This document shows positions 20,916 to 31,890 of a stretch of 64,000 nt of DNA, piece after piece (the stretch's first letter is position 1; the number at the start of each line of letters is the position of its first letter). The notes under the pieces are model-generated. The model was not told where the DNA came from, made no database searches, and saw nothing but the letters and a program-made list of their open reading frames with translations. The position numbers were made by a program, and so were the translations under genes. Source of the DNA: Yamagishiella unicocca (taxonomy: Eukaryota > Chlorophyta > Chlorophyceae > Chlamydomonadales > Volvocaceae); contig BDSL01000020.1 of assembly GCA_003116995.1 (NCBI GenBank), positions 248,001 to 312,000 of the forward strand. Reading direction: 5' to 3'.

Positions 20916-23900
20916 ATGTCGGCCACTGTCATGGTGCGTCCTCTTCAGGTGCCCTTGGCCAGCACCAGCGGCCGTTTGCCGACGCCGGCGGTCGCTCTAC
21001 CGCGCGCTGCTGCGCACCGCTCGCTGCACCCCCGTCGCGCTGGCGGCCTTCTCGGCCTCCCGCCTTCCCAGTTGCGACCGGAGTTCTGTACTCGTGCCCA
21101 AAAGGATGACCGAAAGGTAATTATGTCGCGCGTTATGAGTTTTCTGGTATGCCGTTCTGACGATAGGTTTTTTTCGAGTACGCAACCGATCAGCGCAACC
21201 GCCTTAAGTGCCCTATCAATTTGATAACATTTGTCGTGTGCAGGCTGAGCCTGATTCTCCCTCTGGTCCGCCTTCCGAGCCGTCCTCCGAGTTTAGCCCT
21301 TTCTTCGAGCCTCTTCTTCGCGGCCTAGTTCTGGGCATCGGTGCAGGCGTACTATGCGAGATGGCTCACGTTGCTGTCAAGGTGCGCATTACAGCGCGCG
21401 CGTGCCTTTGCTGTCTGCTCCTCGGGATTTACAACACTTGGCGCCGAAACAACCCTTATTTCCGCCTAGGTGACCAACATCGCCACGGATGGCGGCTCAC
21501 ACCTGCCAAGCGTCGCCCAGCTTTATGAGCAATTGGCACCGCTCTTTGTCTGGGACCACGCAGTTGCCATGTAAGATGACCAGCATGCGCGACTGCGTGC
21601 CCCCTGCTCAGCTGTCATACGCGTCTTTTATTTCTAAACTTAAATCAAATTGTGATGTTGTGTCTGCGTCCAATTGATGTTGCCAAAACTAATGACGTGG
21701 CCGATGTCCGTATTGTGTTCCCTGCTGCCAAACCGAGTGACGTGGCCGCTCCGTATTCCCTGCCGTCCTGTTGGACCCGACGCTTCCAGCTCCTTCTGGC
21801 TTATCTTCTACATCATCGAGGCTGGAGCCATCTTGTCCATCCTTCGCGAGTACCCAGATGACAAGCAGGCGGTGAGCGGTTCTTCAGGCCGTGGGGGGTG
21901 TCGCGGGAAGGAAGGTGGGATGTCCCCTGCCATGCAGCAGAGGCGACGGGGGCACCTAGGGAACGCAGCCCGGGGCCATTTGATCTCCATGACCGAGAAT
22001 GCGAACGTAGAATGCGAACGTATCCACCTCTTTTCAACGACTCGGAAGTCGCTTGTGCAGCCGTAAAGCCAAAGCAGGAGGTCCGACCTCCCCCCCCCAA
22101 AAAAATAAAATAAAAATACCGCTCTGCGGGGTTCCCGCAGTTCCGCGTCATCCGCTCCACCCCCACGCTGCCCAAGCGCCTGATGCCGCTCAAGCTGTCC
22201 ACCGTGAAGCGGACTCTGCTGGCGCTCCTCAACGGACGGATGCCGCAGGTGGGTAGGGGCTGGAGGGTGAGGGGTCGGAAGTTGGGGGTTGAGGGACGCT
22301 GCGCGCCGAACACCTTAACACCCGAACACGAACCACTCGGCGGCAGCAGGAGATACACCGTTTACTATCAAGCGTTACTATCACTGCTGCCGCTATTCAG
22401 TACAGCCGCCGCCCAATCGGTTGAGGGCCCTGTCCTAGATGGCCTCTAGCAGCGCGGCACGGTGCGCGCTACCCCCCCCACCACCTATAAGCACTCACTC
22501 CCCCCGCCCCTCGCTCCTCCCTCCTACCAGGCCGCCCACCAAGCCGCCGCCCCGCTGGCCTTCCGCGGCGACGGCGGCGCTCCGATGCTGCCCGGTCCCC
22601 GCCCTTCCGCCTCCGGCGGCACTGCTGTCCTCGAGCGGCCGCGCCCCAAGCCGGACGAACCCCAGTCCGAGGCGGCGTCGGAGCAGCCCGAGGCGACCAA
22701 CTCGTCTAAGACTGCCCAGCGCCCAGCCGAGAAGGTGTGTTTGGATGTCGGGGGAGGCGGGGGGGTTTGAGAAGTTGTGAAAGGGCGGGGTCTTGAAAAG
22801 TACGGGGTATGAATGATCCGCACGGAGTATTAATAATTTGCCGCGCAGCATTGCTTGGCAGTATCGGTTAATGCTGGGATGGTTGGGGTTAGGGCTGTCT
22901 ACCAAGGTCGGCCTCTCCCGCGCCTACACCCTCGCATCGCTTCCTCTGCGGCAGCCCAACCCAGGTGAACAAGCCCTTGAAGAATCCCTTATGAATAAAA
23001 CAACCGACAGCGTTTTTGAGCCCACCAAGACCCTTTTCACACCCACCAACAACCCTTTCACACCCATCAAGACCCTTTTTGAACCCGCCAACACCCCTTT
23101 CAAACCCGCCAACACCCCTTTGAAACCCACCAACATCCCTTTGAAACCCACCGACATCCCTTTCAAACCCACCAACACCCCTTTCAAACCCACCTCGCCC
23201 TCCCCCGCCCCTAATGTTGCAGCCCAAGGACACCAGCAGCTCGTCCGTGAACGCCTCCATGCGTCGAGCTGCGGGGCTGCGGCCAGGCCAGCTGGACCCC
23301 GGCAGCCCGCTGCTGGGCGGAGCTAAGAAGGATCTGCTGAGCAAGGTGGGGAGAGATGTGTGCACGGCGGGGTGTGCGGTAGGAGGTAGGAGAGATGAGG
23401 AGGTATGCGGACGAACGAATGGGGCGAACGAAGGGGAGGAGTTTCGAACGTGTTGAGAGAAAGATCGTACGCGCGATCAGACGTACATGGTAAGAGAGCA
23501 ACGGAGGGTGGTTGGTTGGTGGCGGATGGGACGAGCAGTGACATGGGCTAGGGTGCAGTGACATGGGCTGGGCATGGGCCGAGGTGCGTCGTCGGTATGG
23601 TGCATGCGAGTGGTCGTTGCGGCGTGTTTTGAGGGGCGGAGAGGAAACAGCAGGGGGGTGGGAGGAGGGCAGGAGGAGGGCAGGAGGGCTGGAAGACTCT
23701 TTTTCACGGCATGGGGTGCAGGAGGGGGTCGGCGTCGGAGCACCAGAAGCACTTCGTGATGTAGACGTAATCGAGATCTTGCTTGGCGCTGACTCAGCCC
23801 TACACCCGCTGAACCCCCGGTACCGGCCGCCACCACCGCCGCGACGAGGTTACCTCTTAACTGGTGTCCTCTCAGGGCTGTTTACCCCCCTCCCCCCTCT

Positions 23901-26900
23901 CCCGGCCCCTGGACCCCGCCCCGGTGCGATACACGCACAGTCCGCCAAGCGCGAGAAGGAGCTTGCCGACCGTCGCGCCTACTTGCAGAACTTCTGGTAC
24001 GCCGCAGGTAGGTCATCTGGGCGGCGCAGCAGGTGGGCCAGGTGTCCGCGAGGAGCCTTCGCCGCCAGAGTGGCACCTCGACTGCAGCTGGTGTTGAGAA
24101 CGGAGCCATGTGACTGCAGCTGGCCTTGAAAACGGAATCGTGTGCAGTACGGCTTTTAAAACAAAATGGTGCGATGACGACGCCTTGATGCTGCAGGCCG
24201 GACTACTGTCCTCCTGGATTGCATATACGTGGAAGTCTCGCGATGGGCATGACGAGCATCACCACCATTGCTGCCCTCGATAGCAGCTGCCGAATGTCCC
24301 CTCACCACCACCGCCACCACCACCCTCGCCGCACCCCCCTTCCCCACGCAACCCCGCCACCCCCCCCGCCACCGCCCCTGCCCCCGCAGCCATCTCCGAG
24401 AAGGTGACCGAGAAGCCCATCAAGGTGGACATCCTGTCTCGCACCGTCACCATCTGGCGGGGGGAGGACGGCAAGGTGCGTGGGGAGAGGAGCGCGCGGC
24501 GGGCATGGGGGGGGACGGGAAGGTGGGGGATGGAATAACGACCTGGTTGTACCCATGGGTATAATAGCTGGTACGACATGGTTATAATAGCTGGCGCATT
24601 GCCTTCGGACACGTAGATGTGGGCGTCAAGGTGGGGGAGGATCCGTGCAGGGCACGAGGGGGGGTGGTGGACTCCCGGTGCTAGCGACCCGGTCCACGGG
24701 TCACTGTAGAAACGTGTTGTTGATGGTAGCGGACATCGTAGGGGACCCTCCGGGATGGGACGAGGTTAAGGCCGGGGTAAGGCGGCAGGAGGGAGCGGTG
24801 GCATGGGGCGAATGGAGCGGCTGGGCGCGGGGCCGTTTGGTATGGTGTGTTCGTTGGTGTTGGATGAAAGGGCAGACGCCAAGTTACCACTGGACAATCA
24901 AGCGAATCAGGGACCGAGTGAAGCCCTCTCTCTCCCCCTCCTCCCCTCCAGGTCCAGTGTCTTGACAACGTGTGCCCCCACCGCGGCGCCCCACTCAGCG
25001 GCGGTTGGACCAAGACCAAGAACGGCAAGAGCTGCGTGGTGTGCCCCTACCACGGCTGGGCCTTCAACGGCGAAGGTGGGTGGTACTCGGGGGATAATTA
25101 CAGAAAAGAAAGGGTGGGTGGTATGTAACACGGGTATGAGCAGTGCCGGTCAGTCAGTCACGTCAGTCGCGCGACTTCAACCACAGAGGGGGTAATCTCT
25201 GTGCAGGATTTATCGTTGCAAGGGGCCGCGTCCGACGGGCGAGGGCCAGGGGTTCAAGCCCGGACACTGGGGATCTAGACATGACGCGGGCCATGCTAGC
25301 CCCAAATCCATGTTCGTGACGAGTCCCGGCTCCAGGAGGCCAACTCACTTGCCCGGACGCATCGGCACTGCGGCCTACACGCCAGACATCGCGGCTCCAT
25401 CAGCCACCCTAATTCCAGCACAACCACATGCCCCACCGCAGGGGCTGCGTGCACTGCGGTAACCCGCACTCAGTCCTTGTGGAGGCAGCACAGCAGCTCC
25501 CGAACCCTCCCCCGCAAGGTCGCTCTCTTGCACCGCCAGGTCGCAGTACCCACACCTGCGTCCACCTGCCCGCTCCCCGTGTCGTCCATCTTTTAGTCTT
25601 GGGGGCGGGGAAGGGATCACCCGCAATCTTGCCGGTTAGGGCCTCCTCGCTAGCTTCGTTCTTACACTCTTCCCAACACCCTCGCCTAATGCACCTTAAT
25701 TACAGGGTCCCTGGAGGAGGTGCCCAGCCAGAGTCCCGAGGTCTCCTTCCCGCGCCGCCCGCTGGTGGACTCGTACCCCGTGGAGGAGCGAGGTGAGGGG
25801 GGGAGGCGGCGGCAGGCGTAGGGGGGGAAGAGCGGAGGTGAGGGAGCGGGAAGGGGATGGTCGGTTGCGGAGCAATGAGAGCAGCCAGATAGGGAGGGAA
25901 AATAGGGTTATTCGGTTGCGAATGTGGGGCGCTCGTTGGCGGTTGTCAAGGATATCCCTTGGCTTGCACAGTATTATCGTTACGTGGATAGTAAACCTGG
26001 TATGTTCCCCGGGGGTGCCTTCCTGGGTGTGGCCCCACCAGGCGGCTTCGTGTGGTTGTTCTTCGGCGCCAAGGGCCTGCCCGCCGACGAGCGGCCTCCG
26101 CTGCCGCTGGTTCCGGAGCTGGAGGACCCCAACTGGCGCGCGGTGTACGGTGAGAGGGTTGAGAGGGAGGAATCCGGTGGAGGCACGGTGAGGAGGAAGC
26201 TGCTGACGGCTGCCGACGACTGCTGACGGCTGCTGACGGCTGCTGACGGTTGCTTACTAAAATTGAAGCTCCACATGTCATACGATCCAATGGCTGCTGA
26301 CGGCTGTCGCCAACGACATTGCGTTGGAGGGTAATGGCAGCTGCCAGCAGGCGGGATGATAAAAGGGTTGCACCGCCCTCCGCCCCCTATTGACCCGACA
26401 GGCGAGATGGAGTTCGACTGCCCCCACTGGTCGGTGTTCGAGAACGCCATGGACATGGCGCACATCCACTACCTGCACAACGGCTCCTTCGGCAACCAGG
26501 TGGGAACCGAGGCGGGGCGCAGCGGAAGTGGTGGTAGTAACTGTTACGGTGGGTCGACAGAAGTGGTGGTGTGGTGGTGCTGGTGCTGGTGTTGGCAAGT
26601 GTTGCTGAAGGGGGGGGGCGAAAGAGGAGGAATCGGGTGACAAGAATACGGCGAGCGGGTGATCGGTGCGTCCCGCATTTGAGACGCATGTTGCGCGTCT
26701 GCCGGTGTTGACGGTGCGCCCCTCGACTCTCGCCCCCGACACCCCTTTCCTCCCCCTCCCCCGGGTGCGCAGGATAACCCGGTAATTAACGACATGACCG
26801 TTACCCGGGACACGTGGTCCGTCGACGTCAACTTCAGGTGTGGTGGTGGGGCGAGGCACACGGTTGGCCGTCGGGTACGATTTAGCAGAATGCGTATCGT

Positions 26901-28965
26901 CTGGGGAAACGGTGGCAGTGCCTCCCGCCGCTGTGTAATATTATCGTTCATATCCGTTATTACCCATGCCGGCGAGGGCCTGGTAGCGAGGGTAAATGTA
27001 CGACAGTGGCAGCTAGTTTTCGCCTCTTCGCCCGCGCCACCTATCACAACGGACGCCTCTCCCCTTCCTGCGAATTTCGCACCTCTTTTCCCCCCCCGCC
27101 AGCATCCACAACAAGCCAGTCAACCCCCTCTGGAACTTCAGCAAGGTGCCCAAGGTGCCAGTGGTAGCGCGGGCGCTGCTGCCCTCCACCAGCTACGTCA
27201 AGATCACCCTGGGCGGGGGTGAGCGCGGGGCGGCGGGGCCGAGAAGACGGGGCCATACCACAAATAAGAAATGAAAGGCAGAGCGGGGGGGGCATGAGGC
27301 GGGGAAGGGAGTTATGAGAGGAAACCTGTGGATCGGCAGGGAGGAGCGTGGCTGCACGAGTGGATGTCCATTTTACGGAAGTCAGGGAAGCGGTTGCCCT
27401 CGTTTGCGCAAGCAGCACGCACCAGGACGTGTCTAGCGCAGTTGCTAAACATGCGGAAGGGCAGGTCGCGTCGTCTCAACACCTCACCTGCGCTGCCCCC
27501 TCCCCTACACCGCCCCAAATCGCTCCCCTGGCCCCCCCCCCGTCGCGTTACCGGTTCTTTTATTGTAACCCGCCGGGCCTACGGGCTTTCTCTCCACCCC
27601 CCAGGCATCCAGATGATCACGTACGTCAACACCGTTCCCATCGACGAGAACCGCGCCATCAACCGGTTCTGCCTCATCCGCAACTTCGCCACCTCGCCGC
27701 TCTTCGACGGCTACACCCGCAAGGTAAGTCGGCGGTGAAGGTGTGGACGGGGGGGTGGTGGCGAGAAGACCCGGCTACCCGACGTTCCCCTCCCGCCCGG
27801 GGCCACAAAGGAGGGTTTACAAAAATACCCGGTTCCCGGACGTAGGAAATGTAACCGGGCGGCGAAAAGGAGACTGGACGGGTGCCCCGTGCGGCGACAG
27901 AGAGGGAGCTAACTCGCGTGTTGCCCGAAGAAAGGGGGAGGGCATTTGTGCTCGTGCAGAGCCTCGCAAGGTCTTCATTCCACGGCCATATACCAGGCGA
28001 TTAGCCCGATGGTTCTGCATTTTGGTCTTAAAACCCGTTGTAGCTTGTGCTACTTCTGCTGCGTGTCGAGGCACCTGCACTGCATCTCAGCCTGCAGCCC
28101 GGCGGTGTCTCATCATCACGCCGATCGTCAAATCAGCCGCGCCCTCCCGCCTCGTGTCGAATGTGCAGAGCATGTTCAAGATTCTTGGAGAGGACAAGGC
28201 CATGATCGAGTTGCTCAAGCCAGAGCAGCTGCCGGCCGAGGTGAGGCAGCCAGCGCCCAGCCGGCGCTGCAGCGCTAGCTAGCACCGAAGTACGGTTGTC
28301 CACTAGACATTCAGCACTGCACTATATCAAGAGCGAATTTATCGGCTGATTACTAGGCTGTGTAGCTGGGTGTGTTCCCCATCCTAGTTAATTAGTGGGC
28401 AGGCTGTGTAGCTGGGTGTGTTAGGGAGGGCGGTGGGAGGCCGTAAAGACCCGCTTACATGGCAAGGGCAATGTACCTGGCGCATGGTCTTGATGTGTGG
28501 AGGGGGTGGGGTGGGGGTTGTCGGAAAGGAATTTCCTGCGACGTGGGGTCTCCTTGCATCGCGGCCGTTTACCTGTCGGCGCGCCGCTGCCCACCCAACC
28601 TACAAACCCAGCCCATATACCGGTGTGTGTTGAACACCCCATATTCATCCCCATGCATACCGCCGGGGACAACTCTAATCGGCGTTTCGCGCCACCGCGG
28701 CGTGTTGATTAACACGTGTTTGTTGAATAACGGATATTTGTTGAATAACGGATATTCGTTGAATAACGCGTACTTGTTGCACACAGCGTAACTCTCTGCC
28801 TCCCTCTGTCGTCCCTGGCCCTCCTCTCCCCCCCAGGTGAGTCTGGAGGCGGATAAGGCACAGATCGCCTTCCGCAGCCTGCGCCAGGAGTGGATCGACA
28901 TGGGCTACGGAGTGCAGCCGGAGGACGTGTCGCGACATACCGGCTCCCTGCGAGTGGACATGTGA
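20916..28965 (+). CDS. Rieske [2Fe-2S] non-heme iron oxygenase, plastid type, with membrane N-terminal part
   Basis: Eighteen exons, all in phase, give 675 residues: 20916-21116, 21244-21381, 21470-21570, 21790-21871, 22141-22248, 22531-22734, 23223-23345, 23941-24007, 24390-24475, 24952-25075, 25706-25792, 26042-26149, 26402-26499, 26773-26837, 27103-27218, 27605-27723, 28169-28240, 28837-28965. Residues 1-67 are Arg/Ala/Ser-rich, fitting a chloroplast transit peptide. Hydrophobic stretches near 91-114 and 146-165 look like membrane helices; 175-320 is a variable linker. The catalytic part starts at RRAYLQNFWYAA. The Rieske cluster ligands are C378-x-H380 and C401-x2-H404. The mononuclear iron site is N491, D494, H497 and H502 (ENAMDMAHIHYLH). 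The family includes plastid PAO, CAO and TIC55-like enzymes, but the C-terminal CxxC of the PAO/TIC55 group is absent and CAO landmarks are missing. The substrate is unknown. Confidence 0.93.
23020..23198 (+). repeat. 21-bp minisatellite in Rieske gene intron
   Basis: Eight or so imperfect copies of a CAACACCCCTTTCAAACCCRC-like 21-base unit occupy the 3' half of the intron before exon 7. The tract is pyrimidine-rich on the sense strand and may act as the extended polypyrimidine tract. Confidence 0.85.
28706..28790 (+). repeat. 18-bp tandem repeat in last Rieske gene intron
   Basis: Four degenerate copies of GTTGAATAACGGATATTT lie about 60 bases before the last exon. The tract is AT-rich relative to its surroundings. 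Confidence 0.85.
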
Positions 28966-29414
28966 GGTACGCAGCATCACAGCACCACACCGACACAAGA
29001 GGTGTGGCGGCAGATATGATGTCCAGATGCAACTGCTCGTCCCAGCCGCAGGAAGAGCTGCGGTTGTGTTGTGAGGCGCACGTCCCTCCGTGTGTCGGGT
29101 TGCGGGAACGTGTCGCGACTGAACTGGTCGCCCAGCATTCATAGCTTTGGCGCATTGCCAAGTGGACCCTGCCAAGCGGCTCCTGCCAAGAAGAGTGTAG
29201 GGTGGTGGCGAGTATGTGCTGGGTGAGAGGAGGATTGTATGTCTTTGGACTTGTTATGTCTTTGGACCTGGACTGGAAGAAACAAGTTGCGATGTACGGA
29301 TGTACGTCTAGTTGTATGTCGAGCGTCAAAGAGAGCATGGGATGGATATTTCAAGGTTTTTTTCTGGAGCAGTTGTGCTGCATTTGATAATTAGTGCAAA
29401 CCCAATCGTCAACT

Positions 29415-29419
29415 TGTAA
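29415..29419 (+). terminator. TGTAA poly(A) signal of the Rieske oxygenase gene
   Basis: The pentamer lies about 450 bases past the stop codon, a normal 3' UTR length for volvocine algae. Another similar element lies near 29530. Confidence 0.4.
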
Positions 29420-30828
29420 GGGCTGCACGAATCGTGTAGGGGGAGGGTGTGTAGGAGAAAGTTCGTGCGTTCTGTACCCTTCTGTTGTAGGTTTGGGAGT
29501 TATCGGTTGAGTTCGTGTTTGAATTTCGATGTAAGGCAGGAGCGTCACAGCAGTGTATTTTTAAGTGTAGCGTAGGCATGCCAGGCAGCACATGTACGCT
29601 ATTTGTAGGTCGAGTGGCCTCCTGACCATAATCGAGCGTATTGCTTTGCTGAAGTTGTGCGGCACAGCCATTACAATATTTACATGGTTTTTGATTGTGC
29701 GCAGCGAGATGATGTTTTCAGTGCCGCCGCTATCACCATCACCAACACGTGTCACATTTGTGGCATGTCCTTTTCAGCGTGCGCTGCGGGCTGCCATGAC
29801 GCTTGAATGGACAAGGCTCTCGTACGTGTACAACAGGTCATGTGGCGAATCGTTGCGTACAACAGGTCATGTGGCGAATCGTTGCGAAATAGCATATGTC
29901 GGCGTCGTCTACAAGTAAATGTTGACGATTGCCGTGTATGCGGTGTTGTCTCCTCACCTGGGGTCTTGGTTTTATTAGGCCAAGGAATGGGTTCGAAAGT
30001 CCTTCATCCCGCACTCGCGTGCCGTGTCGGTAGGTATGTCGCGTTTGCTGTGTATAGTCAATTATTTTGGCTTTACCGAGACGGTGGGAGCTTGTGGCGC
30101 AACGTTTGCTTTTTTTAAATGGCTGCCCGGCTTTGTATGATATGGTTGTTGACCGGTACCGGTAGGTACGAGTCTGCGTCTCCTCTTGCATATTCCCCCT
30201 GTTGCTTGTCATTGGTAATTGTTTGTCGCAATCGGCTCTCCAATTTCGTATATTACGCGGTGGTAAAGCTTAGAAAATGGTTGCAGTAGCATGTGGCATT
30301 TAGCTGCGGACAGCAGTACATTTGTGGAGTTGTAACATTAAACAGCTACATTCCGCATGAAAATGGACTTGCAGGCAATATCAGCGTTGCGGATCTTTAT
30401 CGGTACGTCCCCTCCGTACGCTTTCCACGTCGGGCTGCTATAACCCTTAGAATGGTGGACAGGTAGCTCTGGCAAGCTGATTGCATGGCACACCCTGGCG
30501 GCCCTGGTCCCGGTGCAAGATGTTGCTAGCGAGCCAGTGGTGTATGAATGTACCTATTTGGGGTAAACCGCTCCTCCCCATTTCCGTGCCAGGGCCAGCG
30601 ATGGTTGGCAGGAGACTTGGCTTGGAATATCTGCACCCATCTTTTGGGAAGCTGGGCCGTGCAGACGCTGGGGGATGCTGTGACGGCACGGAATGTGCTC
30701 CGGGAGTTCTTAGTCGGGCCGAAGGCAGGTTGCGCGGCTGTCAATAGTGCCAACGGGCTGGCGGGGGCTCGTCAAATGGGTCCTAGGTACTTTTGCGGCC
30801 TTGGCTGTTCGTCGATGGCAAGATGGTA

Positions 30829-30882
30829 TAAAAGTGATGGGGATTCGTCCTCCTATAAAAGTGATGGGGATTCGTCCTCCAG
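30829..30882 (+). repeat. 27-bp direct duplication
   Basis: Two adjacent identical copies of a 27-base unit beginning TATAAAAGTGATGGGGATTC in the intergenic region. Confidence 0.9.
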
Positions 30883-31581
30883 TTACATACTGTCAGCAAT
30901 TTTATCGAAGTGTCCACGGCGCGTCGCTCGGCACTAGAGTACGTTATGTCGCCTAGTTGTCGCACCTGTACGCCGACCTAACGCACTGCAGATCGATTCC
31001 AACTTCCAGGCGAAGCTAAACCTGCAACAGCGGTCACGAATCACAAAGCCGCATTTAATCACGGCCCCCCATACCCACGCTGCGAAATCTTCCACTCGGG
31101 GAAAGATAACGCACAGAGCGCACCAGGGAGCACCAGTCTTGATTGCCGCACGCGTCTGCTAGGTCTGACCATCACCCTGGCCCCATTTGCGCCGCCTCAT
31201 GCCCTGCTGCCGCCTCATGCTCTGCTGCCGCCTCATCGCCCCCCAGCCCAACAGCCCAACATCGACGGCAGCTGGCCCCCGCGGGCGGGCCTGCACCTGC
31301 CGCCGCGCTCTGAGCCAAAATAGCCCTCGGTCTATGTATATGCGCATATGTACGGCAATATTGCGGCGTCAGCGCGGCGGATGTCCGTCTAGGGTTGGCA
31401 CAGGGCGTAGGAGTACCGGTAGGATCCACGGTAGAGTATCGGTAGGATCCACAGTAGGAGCAGATAACGTACTTCCTGTGACAACCGTACCTACGGCAAC
31501 CCATGGGTCCTCGTCCTGCCGTCCATCCAACCAATGCATCCCACCCCCGTCGGCTCTCCAGTCAGGTGGCTAGTGTGGTTC

Positions 31582-31858
31582 CTAGTGATAGAACGTATTG
31601 AACAGCTGCTGCAGCTGCTTCACAACCTTGATGCCGTCGTCGACGTTGTACCCCGCAGTGGCAGCCTGCTTCTCCAGACCGGTCGCCGCCACCGCCTCCT
31701 CCACTGCGGCCTGCTGCAGCGGCTGCACCACGTAGTTCCGAACCGCGTCCTTCACGAAGTGCTCGCCGACCTTGCAGCAGCAGCAACAACAGCACCAACA
31801 GCAGCAGCAGCAGTGGGAAGGCAGCAGCCGCAGCAGCCGCAGCAGCAGCAGCAACAGT

Positions 31859-31890
<32 letters not shown>

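Larger units (their letters stand above)
28966..31581. other. region between two convergent genes
   Basis: 2.6 kb between the Rieske oxygenase stop and the stop of the minus-strand LURP-one-like gene. It holds both 3' UTRs. Two short direct duplications are present (29-base unit at 29826-29885, 27-base unit at 30829-30882). A plus-strand frame at 30548-30937 was examined and has no recognised domain. No RNA gene was found. Confidence 0.5.

Noticed and set aside
25215..25275. tRNA-like GGGTTCAAGCCCG stretch
   Set aside because: The T-arm-like hairpin has no matching acceptor, D or anticodon arms; it is intronic in the Rieske gene.
30481..30937. Plus-strand ORFs between the Rieske and LURP-one genes
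   Set aside because: Frames are short, interrupted, and no family motif or splice pairing was found. Possibly decayed mobile DNA, but not supportable as a gene.
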